Part shown: in pieces, positions 35,565 to 45,240 of the stretch
How the letters are laid out: every line of letters starts with the position of its first letter
How positions within the stretch are numbered: the first letter of the stretch is position 1
The notes under the pieces: model-generated
What the model was told of the DNA's origin: nothing
The model's input: the letters and a program-made list of their open reading frames with translations, nothing else
Databases searched by the model: none
Program-made: the position numbers and the translations under genes
NCBI GenBank assembly: GCA_019633425.1
Contig: WSUB01000054.1
Location: 170,127-234,126 of the forward strand
DNA from: Tulasnella sp. 424
Taxonomy: Eukaryota > Basidiomycota > Agaricomycetes > Cantharellales > Tulasnellaceae
Direction: 5' to 3'
DNA length: 64,000 bases

Positions 35565-37108
35565 CACCCCTAGCAAATCATGATTTTCTCATGTGACTTA
35601 GTGTGATAAAATCCTTGGAGGTGGTGGACCTTTCTCACAATTTCCTCAGCTAAGAAAATTACTTGAGTTGTTTGCCAAGTCCTCCCACTTAGGAGAAAAT
35701 CCTCCTGTCAAGTCTCAGGACTTCCATGCAAACTTTTAGCTATATAAAATTTTGGAGACATAACTTGATACTTTTATGGAGATGAAAATGTTGTGTCCTT
35801 CCTCAACAATTTTCCCTTGATTTTCCTGCAGCAGAAGGTGACTATCATTTTCAACCTGCCTTTTCTCCCCAATTCAAATATTTTAGTGGTTGGAAAGGCC
35901 TGAGAGCTTTTTGGAATCAATTTTATAGGCCTAGAGAAAAGGGGCCAAAAATTTCTGATTTCATGGGAGAAAATGACAATTTCTCAGAAAACAGCAAATA
36001 CTTTTTCTCTGGTGTCAGAATACCTTTTACAGAAAATAATGATCATTTTCTACTTGGGAAAATGCAGGAAATTTAAACAAAATCTTAGAGCAAACACTGA
36101 TACCTTTCTTTTAACAGAATATGGGGAGAAAAGTAATCAGAAAATGCTTTCTGCTTTTGGATTATTCTATTGCGAAACCCCCCTTCAGGGAAACCCTCAC
36201 GAAACCCCTTCCGATCGGAAGGGGTGCTGACTAATTCAGTGTCTCGGGTGACGCGGTGGAGGGAGTTCCCCAAAGGTGTAAAGGGTCCTCAGCTGTTGGC
36301 GCCAGTCGCAGTCCCAGCCGACGGGTCGCCGGTCGCCGGTCACTGAAGACCATGGCCAGAACGGCCTCGATGGCCGCAGCGGCCAACAGCATGGCCGATA
36401 GCCATCAATTTAAACGACCCCCCTTGTACATAGATAATCACATTTATTATAGTTATAATCAGAATAACCATAATTAATTTGATCATTCGCCAGAGAGCCG
36501 CCAATGATGTTGCTTTGAACGTCCTCAAAGTGTTATTAGCCGACGTTCAGACCACAGATGAAATAAAATAGCAGATCTATTACAAACCATTCGCTATCTC
36601 CACTGGATTAATTATGTAGGTTAGACTAAGGTATGACCACTGCGGCCGTTGCGGCCGGCCTGACTATGGTCTACAGCGACCGACAACACGTCGGCCGGGA
36701 CTGCGACTGACACTGACAGCTTGATCCCTTGAAGACCCGCGATGGCGAGGACCCTTTACGCCTTCAGGGAACTCCCTCCACCGTGTCACCCAAGACACTG
36801 AATTAGTCAGCACCCCTTCCGATCAGAAGGGGTTTCGCGAGGGTTTCCCTGAAGGGGGGTTTCGCAATAGACCTATCCTCTGCTTTTACCATGAGAAAAT
36901 GTTGGGTGATTTTCATCAAATTTATAGCTCACCTAAAATAGCATAGACCATAGAGCTTGTTTTCAGTTGAGTTTTTTTTTGAATGTGAGAAAATATTTGG
37001 GAAAAATACAAGTGTAGTCTAGGGAAGAAAGTTGATGAGAAAGGTCCACCACCTCCAAGGATTTTATCACACTAAGTCACATGAGAAAATCATGATTTGC
37101 TAGGGGTG
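35565..37108. mobile_element. MITE D, TTA target duplication (PIF/Harbinger-like), carrying a nested MITE
   Basis: Terminal inverted repeats of about 75 bp: CACCCCTAGCAAATCATG at 35565, and its complement ending GGGGTG at 37108. TTA flanks both ends (35562-35564, 37109-37111). The empty site survives in the second E copy (ggtaattactaac near 42296). Without the insert at 36159-36878 it is about 815 bp. Three-bp TTA duplications are typical of PIF/Harbinger elements. No transposase inside. Confidence 0.75.
36159..36878. mobile_element. Mutator-like MITE, copy 1, 720 bp, 9-bp target duplication
   Basis: Ends GGATTATTCTATTGCGAAAC and, inverted, GGATAGGTCTATTGCGAAAC. Inverted similarity continues for more than 100 bp (cgaaaccccttccgatcgga, gctgactaattcagtg). 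The 9-bp tctgctttt is at 36150-36158 and 36879-36887. Long inverted repeats plus a 9-bp duplication indicate a non-autonomous MULE. Inserted in element D. Confidence 0.85.
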
Positions 37109-37130
37109 TTACTAATTACTTGTTGTGTTA

Positions 37131-37628
37131 CAGCTGTTTGCAAAACAATAGGTGGAACATGGTTTTTCACACATTCTATGCGGAAACCTCCTTTTGATGT
37201 ATTCTAGCTCTAATTCCCCCATATTTTTAATATATTTCTGTATAGACCTTCTGGTAGTAATAAGAGGTGATTATCTACACGTCTATAAAATCTTGGAGGA
37301 AAAGGATACAATTTGAGAGAATTAGTATTTTGCCCTTGGACGGGCTCTAATTCTCTCAGTTCATGGATTCCTGGCCTCTCACTTTGGCAAAGTGAGTATA
37401 GTATAGTGTAGAGCTTGTATGCGCAGTCTCACCGCGAAACAATAGGAAATGAAAGAATTACAACGCTTTTGACTGGCAAGGGTACCACAAGGAAAGGGAA
37501 TTGGATGTCATTCTCTCATTCCTTATTCTTTCCCTGCAAGACTTTGCATACGAGCTCTATATAATACTATCCTTACTTCGTCAAAGTGGGAGGCCCGGAA
37601 TCCAGGAACTGAGAGAATTAGAGCCCTT
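37131..37628. mobile_element. TA-flanked foldback element A, right end truncated
   Basis: Starts CAGCTGTTTGCAAAACAATA after TA (37129-37130). Internal arms are inverted (gagagaattagtattttgcc/ggctctaattctctcag versus ctgagagaattagagccc). The right arm stops before the terminal CAGCTG, next to element B. Tc1/mariner-type ends are inferred from the TA flank. Confidence 0.6.
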
Positions 37629-37643
37629 AGATTGTAGCTATTA

Positions 37644-39046
37644 CAGCTGTTTGCAAAACAATAGGCGGAACACCTTTTCTTCACATGTTCTATGCAAAGC
37701 CCTCGACCTGTATTTCGGCTCTAATTCCCTCAGTTTTTCGTATTATTTAACATAAATGTTACTGTTGATATTGGGAATCAGTTATTCACACGCATGTGCT
37801 ACTACTTGAGCGGGATAAGTCTATTGCGAAACCCCCCTTCGGCGAAACCCCTTCCGATCGGAAGGGGTGCTGACTAATTCAGTGCCTCAGGTGACGCGCC
37901 GGAGGGAGTTCACCAAAGGCGTCAAGGGTCTTTGACATCGCGGTCTTCACAATGCGGCAGGGACCAAGCCATCAGTGCCGGGGAGCACAACAGTCGCGGT
38001 CCCGACCGACGCATTGTTGGTCACTGTAGACCATGGTCACGCTGGCCACAACGGCCACAGTGATCGTACCTAGGTAATTAATTCAGTAGAAAGAGCGAAT
38101 GGTTTGTACTATGTTATTTCATCTGTAGTCCGAATGTCAGCAATACACCTTGAGAGGAGGCTCTATGAGTGAGTGATCAAACAAATTCTGGTCATTCTCA
38201 GTATAACAATAATAAAAATTCGATGATCTAAGTATGTACAAGGGGGGTCATCTAAATTTGATGGCTGGTAGCCGCTGCGGCCATCGAGGCCGTTCTGGCC
38301 ATTGTCTACCGTGGCCGTTGTGCTTCCCGACAGCTTGGTCTCTGCCGCGCTGTGAAAACCGCGAGGGCAGGGACCCTTGACGCCTTCGGTGAACTCCCTC
38401 TGGCGCGTCACCTGAGGCACTGAATTAGTCAGCACCCCTTCCGATCGGAAGGGGTTTCGCGAGGGTTTCGCCAAAGGGGGGTTTCGCAACAGAATAATCC
38501 ACTTGAGCGAATGGATGAAATTTGAGAGAATTAGTGTTTTGCCCTTGGATGGGTTCTAATTCTCTTGACTGTTGGATCTGAGACTTCTCACTTAAGCGAG
38601 GTCATTATATCATAAAATTGGTGTACTGTGCATGGTCTTGACCCACAGGTACAAAAAAAGAGAGAATTACACTGTAATCTGTTCGCCCATGGTGGCGTGT
38701 AAATGAAATTGGATGTAATTCTCTCATTTTTTGTACCTGTGGGTCGAGACCACGCACAGTACACCAATTTTATGATATAATGACTTCACTGAAGTGAGAA
38801 GTCTCAGATCCAACAGTCAAGAGAATTAGAACCCATCCAAGGGCAAAACACTAATTCTCTCAAATTTCATCCATTCGCTCAAGTAGTAGCACATGCGTGT
38901 GAATAACTGATTCCCAATATCAACAGTAACATTTATGTTAAATAATACGAAAAACTGAGGGAATTAGAGCCGAAATACAGGTCGAGGGGTTTTTGCGTAG
39001 AACATGTGAAGAAAAGGTGTTCCGCCTATCGTTTCGCAAACAGCTG
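37644..39046. mobile_element. TA-flanked foldback element B, near-perfect palindrome with nested MITE
   Basis: Begins CAGCTGTTTGCAAAACAATA and ends in the complementary GCAAACAGCTG, with TA on both sides (37642-37643, 39047-39048). Removing the nested MITE (37813-38500 plus one 9-bp copy) leaves about 706 bp, of which nearly all pairs with itself around a loop near 38690. Probably a Tc1/mariner-derived MITE; no coding sequence. Confidence 0.75.
37813..38500. mobile_element. Mutator-like MITE, copy 2, 688 bp, 9-bp target duplication
   Basis: Ends GGATAAGTCTATTGCGAAAC and, inverted, GGATTATTCTGTTGCGAAAC. Flanked by acttgagcg at 37804-37812 and 38501-38509. It shares the long inverted ends with copy 1; the middle parts have diverged. 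The other arm of palindrome B (near 38875-38885) keeps acttgagcg once, i.e. the empty site. Confidence 0.88.
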
Positions 39047-39059
39047 TAACAATACGAGC

Positions 39060-40017
39060 GTACTGGTAAATTTCTATTTGTATCCCATGCAGTGATTTCC
39101 ATTCCCATGGTTCGCTTGCACTACCCCAGCTACCAGGGCTTCACAATGATGCTTCACCCTTGAGATGTTGTTCTTCAATACCACATAGCAAACTGCTCCA
39201 CTGCTGTTGGTGCTGAAGCCACTATTCATGTATAGCAAGCAATTCTCTTCAGAATCGTGCTCAATTAGGCCTGCTCAAGAATACAAGTAAATAATGTTAC
39301 AAGGTGTCAAATACGATTAAATAGATTAAAATACCGATTGTCATGTATTATAGTTTGTGATTATTCTATGATACATTACAATAAATTATCATTATAATAA
39401 AATACTCAACCATATTTATTTTTATTATGGGCCATCACACAAGCAAGGTGTGGCTGGCAACAGTCCTTGGCATTTGGGCTGAGGTTCCAACTCCAATGGA
39501 AGCAGCAGTGACTGATGACCGAGCACACTCAGCAATGAACCCCCTTCCTGCACTCCTCTCCACTCTCAAAGCACTTGGCTAACCTTATGGAGCTTGATAG
39601 CTATCTTTGAGACACCCTTCTCTGCAATCACTATGATGACATACTAGACTGGTGGAAGGTCAGCATCTTCCTATCTTTGGAAGTGGCTGCTCATTTCTAA
39701 TCTTCTTGCTAAAGAAACACTGTGTCAAATTACTCCTTGAAAACCAACACTGACCTTACTTTTTCTGTTGCTGGATTTGTCAATCTAAGCCCTGTAAGCT
39801 CAGCAAATCCCATCAGGTGACTTGCCAATTGCCTTGTAGCATGCCACAGCACCCCACAGTATGTTGCAATGGGCTTTGAGCCACTAAATTACCAAACAAG
39901 GAATTAAGCACCCAAGCGAGTGCTGACAGTGCGTTGCCTGAGTCTTCCCCTTTGAACCAAAGACTTGAGCAATATGTAGATTAGTGTAGAACATCTTAGA
40001 ATATTCCAGATTGTTCT
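39060..40017. other. Unclassified repeat relic
   Basis: A segment near 39205-39300 resembles 51265-51350 (catgtatagcaagcaattct against tatgtatacccagcaattat). On the minus strand both read like IEHDSEENCLLYMN / IEQDSADNCWVYIN. It is a shared, unidentified element. The rest has AT-rich simple sequence (39340-39420). Confidence 0.4.
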
Positions 40018-40019
40018 TA

Positions 40020-40445
40020 CAGCTGTTTGCAAAACGATAGGCAGAACATGACTTTTCTCACGTTCTACAGGAAAACCCCATTTCAACGTATTGGAGCTGT
40101 AATTCCCCCATTTCTGAGTATTATCTTGTATAAACTTGTTAGTGGCAATAGAAAGTAATTATCTATATGTATGTGAAATCTCAGGGGAAAAGGATACGAT
40201 TCGAGAGAATAAGTGTTTTGCCTGTGGACGGGCTCGACTTCTCTCAGTTGTTGGATTCTGGGCCTCCCACTTTGGCGGAGTAAGGATAGTGTATTTTAGA
40301 GCTTGTATACGTAGTCGTGTAGTGAACAAGTTGGAAATGAAAGAATTACACCGCTTTTGACTAGCAAGGGTGCACTGGGCAAAGGAAATTGGATGTGATT
40401 CCCTCATCTCTTATTCATTCACTGCAAGACAATGCATACGAGCTG
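40020..40445. mobile_element. TA-flanked element C, shorter relative of A
   Basis: Starts CAGCTGTTTGCAAAACGATA after TA (40018-40019). It follows A in order (gagagaataagtgttttgcc, gaaagaattaca) and ends at cgagctg followed by TA (40446-40447). The outer part of the right arm is deleted, so only about 6 bp of the terminal repeat remain there. Confidence 0.6.
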
Positions 40446-41692
40446 TAATTAGTAAATAAATAAATACATGTTCTGCCCCAGGAGTGGCAGAACAACCCTT
40501 TCCCCCTTTTAACCAAATTGCTCAGCAAAACCCAATTCCATTAAGTCCCGCATGATAAACAGGACTCACTACTGCTTATGCTTAACCCTCCAGGACAAAG
40601 GCCCTCGTGTATCCAGCGCCAGATAATCTGGATATGTTGTCAGCACTGTGCCAGGCATCCCCAACACTTTTCGGACTCTAGCAAGCCCAAAAGCTCACTG
40701 AATCATGCAGCAAGTACACTGTTGTGTTTGTATAACTAGTAGTTACATTCTGTAATATTAGTAGCTAGGCAAAAATATGATTTCCTTTTAGGCAATTGCT
40801 ATTATCGCCCTCCTTTCACTTTATCCCCAGATTAGCAAAATCCCTATTGGGAAATCCTTTATGCTTTTGGTACCATTTGAAAGCTCTTGCCAACACAAAC
40901 CTGATGGTGGTATTTGCATGACAAAGCTCACACTTCAAGGTAGCAAACAAACACTTTTGAGGTTGCACAGGCTAACCATGCGGCACAGCAGAGGCATCTC
41001 GAGATGGCACAGGAGCTTGCTGTGATCCAAGCACATCAATTTGGATCATTTTTGGCCCACCTTCCCCCTGCTGCACCCACAGTCTCTGGCGCTTCGACCC
41101 CCCTTCTCTCTCTCAACACTCCTATTCCTGGTCTGGCCCTGCCAACTTCCTAGGCTGCTGGTTCCTTTGATCTTGGCTTGAACACATCCTTTGCAAACCA
41201 CTCTTCTGGCATTGCTGATACCTCTTTCTTCCACTGAGCTTTGTGCCCCAATCTGTATTGCTACTATAGTCTGTACGCTAATAACTTATACATACTTATA
41301 CTGCCAGGGAGTGACCCCAGATGCAAAGAGCTGTGCTTTCACCATCTCTTGCCACTCCTGGCCCAGATTCAACCTCCTGCCCAATCCAGGACCTCAAGTC
41401 TCTCCTGCCAGTTGCCTCTGCCCAGCATCCTCTTGATAGAGTCCATCCTCCATGCACACATTGCAAAATTCTCGATCCTTGTCCTGCCCCTCAATCTTCC
41501 TGACCGCAGTGTGAATAAGCATGCAAACACGAACCCATTCAATCACAAGAGTATGGCCATGCTTCGACCCGACTTGATGCTAAAGGCCCCTCAAAAATAT
41601 GAATTGGCCTTTCAGATAGCCAACTGTGTGTTCGGATTTGACTTGGACCTGTTCATTATTCACAAAATGAGAACAATCATGAACAAGAGTCT
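40446..41692 (+). other. Unclassified transposon-like relic
   Basis: Plus-strand coding-like pieces (HLEMAQELAVIQAHQFGSFL near 41000) and Pro/Leu-rich frames interrupted by stops to about 41690. No family recognised. Probably decayed transposon sequence by location. Confidence 0.3.
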
Positions 41693-42320
41693 ATTATATT
41701 TCCTATCTAGGGGTGGGGCTTCCTACAGCGGCAAATACTAAGTACTGGGGTGTGGGATCCAAATCTTCGGATTCTACTTTCTCAGTTTAGGATGTCCTAG
41801 AAAGGGAATTCCGATTAGCTAATAACGCTGTTAGATAGAGCTAACTAATAGCTTTCTGTACGTGGTCTTAGCGTGGCGAAATTCAAAGGTTTGAGCAAGC
41901 TAGGGGCGAAATACTGCTTTCCAGGTGATATTGAACTAGCCAGAGCTCGGACTTACTTCTGGAGACACGCTAAGCGTTCTGGAAGGTTTATTCATGTTTG
42001 AATATAGTACTCACACACGATGAACGATATCCAAAGTTGTTCCGAGGCCTACAGCGATACTTTAATATCAGTGGGATGGCTCTCCTTGCCAAAAGCGGGT
42101 TAAGCGCTGGTTTGGACTGCTCAGTTGCATTCGTTGACACCAAAGGCAGCCAAATTACGTAAGGATATTAGTATCGTTGGAATTGTCTTGACGAGAGCTT
42201 TCTAACGGTACCCTTAGCATAAGCGAATTCCAAGTAGGGCGAAAGGGATTCCGGGTTTGGGCGAAAGTGAGGCACTTAAGTAATTACGCAACAGGTAATT
42301 ACTAACTACTTGTGGCGTTA
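41693..42320. mobile_element. Repeat family E, copy 2, uninterrupted
   Basis: Direct, diverged copy of the segment at 34964-35564 plus 37109-37130. It holds the empty TTA site (ggtaattactaacta, 42294-42308) used by MITE D in copy 1. Confidence 0.65.
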
Positions 42321-42948
42321 ATAGTACAGAAGGTAGTTATTAACTCTACGAGGAGGACGGTCTAGACTGCACAGGAATAGACCGAGATTTGGGCTCGCTA
42401 GAGGCCAAATAGTGTCTGCAATGTCTAGGACGGCGGTGACTGAATTCGTCAAGGGTTTCTTTGCACTGACGACGCAGGAGTCCTTTATCCTGATGGATCT
42501 AACGGTAAGTGACTTTTTTCCCACAAGTCTAACAGTAGGTTTTCCTAGTTTCATGCTGGACAGGCGGGCTTGAGGCACACAAGTGAAAAAGGCAATTTCA
42601 GGGTAAGATAGGGATGTAGCAATAAGATATCACTGCAGCCGTATTTATTAGCTACCTACAAACATTCAATAACATTCTAGCTAGTTCCACGGACTTCTGG
42701 GGAGTCGGGGCGGCTCCAGGGGGTTGGTCAGTGGCCAGCACGCAGTCTTGGGTGCTTAATTGCCAAGTAAGGTATTGGGCCTGCCCCTGGAAGGTTGCGA
42801 CGTGTGCTAACACATGCAACGGCAACAAATCGAGTCCCTAAGACTATTCGCTGAAGTGGAAATGCCTTTCGCTTCAGCGGATAGTCGGGAATTTGAGGAT
42901 GTCGAGCTGGTTTCCCAAAATTACTAAATTAGGTAGTTTCTTTAGTTC
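42321..42948. other. Between repeat E and transposase relic, no gene seen
   Basis: No recognised coding sequence. Probably the 3' part of the Harbinger-like element or older repeats. Confidence 0.4.
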
Positions 42949-44716
42949 TTAAGCTTTTGGCTTCGGAGTTTCTCGGTCATTATTTGTGGAGACAAAAGCG
43001 AAAAAAATATACAAATTTATTTCCAAAAATGAGGAGTGGGGAGCTATTCTACAAGTACATTTGGGGGGTGGGGCATCTGCGTAGGTGTGGATCCCACAGT
43101 TCGTAACACACACCCTGGACACCCAGTAGTTAAAAGTCCTATTCTCCCGCAAATCAGCCAATGGTTTCTGATATGGGATGATAGTCCACGTTTCCAATGC
43201 ATATGCAGAGTCCGCCCAAATCCGTTCACCTGGCTGGAATCAAGTTGCTTTCTCTTTTTGCAGTTTTCGTGTCTTTGAAACAAGTAGAATCATGTGCACT
43301 GCTGCAATGTCCTAGATTGTAGTCAATTATTCTGAGATTGGGCAAGCTGATGAGCTGTGATGGATATGTGACTGGTAAGATATCCTTTGGTGAAAGTAAG
43401 TGGGCTTAAACACTAACCTGGAGGTTCAAAGAATAGTTGGACTTGCAGTCAAAGTAGCCTTCTCCGTGTAGGCCAGGTTTTCACTTCAACAGAATTGTTG
43501 TGCTGTCAACCATGCAGTACCTGTCCCTCCACCCTGCACAAGACAGGTCCTCAACCGCTTGCTTTGCCTCCTCCTTCTCAGCCAGTACAATGTCACACTT
43601 GATCTCATCATGAAGATCAAGGAAGGCCTGCATAACATGATGGGTAGACTTCACTACCCCTCCAGCCGACACACCTGCCCACTGGCCATTGACTTGGCTG
43701 AAATGCCATTCCTGTTGTGACCAAAGCGATAGAGGGTGATAGCAAGCTGATGTCTTACTGGAGCTGAAGACAAAGGGACCTAGGGCTGGAGAAGACCAGG
43801 TGGTCCTCTACTTTGGCAAGGAGGGCGTCAAAGGTGGCTGGCAAACCCCAAAGATTACGTCAAAAGTTTTTGGGGTTCTCAACTCAGTACTGGTCAAGAA
43901 TAAGTGAGAGCTGGGAGAGCTTGGGAACAGGGTTGTTGTCAGAGTTCCCTTAAGGTAGAAACCAAGCAAGGCATATCGGACTGTGGACTATGGTTAACAG
44001 AGCGAGGTCACTAGGCAAGATTGTTGTGCTAGCACGATGGGTGAGGAGTAGACTGTGAGTGCGTAGACAAGAGGCGGAATGAGGAACAAACCTCCTTATT
44101 CCGTTGTACTTAAATACTAGCAAGTGGCTGTATCTAGAATGTCCTGGTATAGTAAAGAAAGTGGTAGAATCAAATGGAAAAGGGTGACGCGTCACATGAG
44201 TAAGAGAAATGAGTAAGGAACGTGTGATAGTGGTGAGGCATGCGAGGTGGATGCAGGGGTGGTTGATCGACCATAGGGATCATGTGATGGGAACAAGACG
44301 GTTCATGTGACAAGGTCATCACAGTTGTTGGGAAAGAAAACCCATATCTTGTGGATACTCTCTAGCCAGAGCTGGAGATCTTTTAGAAGGGTGATTTGCC
44401 TTGTACTGAGCTCACCCAGTTGGACCCCAATGCCATCCTCAGCTTGAAGCTCCGTGTTTGGATCTGGGAATAAGGGATATGAGGAACCCATGATGAGAGA
44501 GAGAAATGAAAGGGATGAGAGGGATGATAGGTCACTGAGGTCAGCATCTGAATTGTCATCTTCATGATCATCCAGGCCATTGGGCCTGATAGTGCAATGC
44601 TTGGCATGGAGGTGGTGGAAGAGGAGATCTTCTTCTGCCTGAAGAAAGTCTAACTCTGCATATGCCCTTTGAACAGCCTCTTGGAGGGCTAGCTGTTGGG
44701 ATGAAATGGTGGGCAT
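42949..44716 (-). pseudogene. PIF/Harbinger-type (DDE_Tnp_4) transposase, broken and split by a solo LTR
   Basis: Minus-strand order: N-terminal acidic part (from ATG 44716; LSDLSSLSSLSFLS) to KIWVFFPNN, a 392-bp LTR insertion, then continuation (PVPKLSQLSLIL, PATFDALLAKVEDHLVF). Next come a helix-turn-helix-like region in shifted frames, AGVSAGGVVKSTHHVMQAFL, WRDRYCMVDSTTI with GEGYFDCKSNYSLN, and last IPYQKPLADLRENRTFNYW. These are landmarks of PIF/Harbinger transposases in agaricomycetes; VD in YCMVDSTT holds the first catalytic Asp. Frameshifts and stops show it is dead. It could once have mobilised TTA-duplicating MITEs such as D, but shared ends were not shown. Confidence 0.85.
43937..44323 (-). 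repeat. Solo LTR, 387 bp, with GTTGT duplication, inside the transposase
   Basis: Starts TGTCAGAG and ends GTCATCACA, the same ends as the chromovirus LTRs. It shares the agacaagaggcggaatgagg block (44069-44088) followed by ctccttattccg. gttgt lies at 43932-43936 and 44324-44328. The rest has diverged, so it is a related family or subfamily. Confidence 0.88.
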
Positions 44717-44888
44717 TCTGCAGCTGTAGGGGTTGGGGAGTCATTGTTTGGCCCGGAGGGATGGAGTCAAACAGCTTTGTAAGGATTGGTCAGCAGTGTT
44801 GGGGTTCAGAAATTGTTTTTCGTGTGCCAATTTTTGTTTTCACAAAAGGGGTTCATGCATGAAGCCAAATTTGACACAGGGAGCAAAT

Positions 44889-45225
44889 TGTCAGAGTCGA
44901 GGTCAATATCGAGGATTCAGGCGAGGCGCTTCGAGGTCAATGATCAAGAGTCAAGAGGTAGAAGAGATGCTGATACTAGAATAGTAGACAAGAGGCGGAA
45001 TGAGGAACAGACCTCCTCATTCCGTCGAACTAATATAGTAACGAGAGTGGAGGTTTATGACTAATGATCGTGTACGAACATGAGGCGCTGACTGAGAAAC
45101 ATGAGGCGCTGACAGAGGAACATGAGGCGCTGACTGAGGAACATGAGGCGCTGACTGAGGAAGGAACGACGTGTCATCCAAGGAGCGGAGGCAACGCGTC
45201 AGGATGTGAGGACGGGGTCATCACA
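44889..45225 (-). repeat. 3' LTR of the chromovirus
   Basis: 337 bp, TGTCAGAG...CATCACA on the plus strand. Identical to the other LTR except at five positions, all C/T or G/A changes at CpG sites. Confidence 0.95.
45077..45160 (-). repeat. Four 21-bp tandem repeats in the U3 part of the 3' LTR
   Basis: Unit aacatgaggcgctgactgagg, four times with one- or two-base changes; also at 50772-50855 in the 5' LTR. Upstream of the TATA-like box in element orientation, so possible enhancer repeats. Confidence 0.85.
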
Positions 45226-45240
45226 GTTGCCCCTCCTAAG
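45226..45240 (-). promoter_or_regulatory. Polypurine tract of the chromovirus
   Basis: On the minus strand TTAGGAGGGGCAAC directly precedes the 3' LTR, the expected site for plus-strand DNA priming. It overlaps the pol stop codon (TAG, 45236-45238). Confidence 0.7.

Larger units (their letters stand above)
34964..37130. mobile_element. Repeat family E, copy 1, interrupted by MITE D
   Basis: About 620 bp of this region match 41693-42320 in direct orientation (cttcctacag, gattctactttctcagttt, cctagaaagggaattccg, gagctaggggcgaa and more). The copies are strongly diverged. Copy 1 is split at 35562-35564 (TTA) by element D and resumes at 37109. No terminal inverted repeats or coding sequence are recognised; type unknown. 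Confidence 0.7.

Noticed and set aside
36159..36878. Tc1/mariner assignment of the GGAT-ended MITEs from the inner TA-TTGCG step
   Set aside because: Extending the ends outwards shows longer inverted repeats and exact 9-bp duplications at both copies, which fits Mutator-like elements instead.
45077..45160. Possible CRISPR-like array
   Set aside because: The 21-bp units are directly adjacent without spacers, lie inside an LTR, and the genome is eukaryotic.
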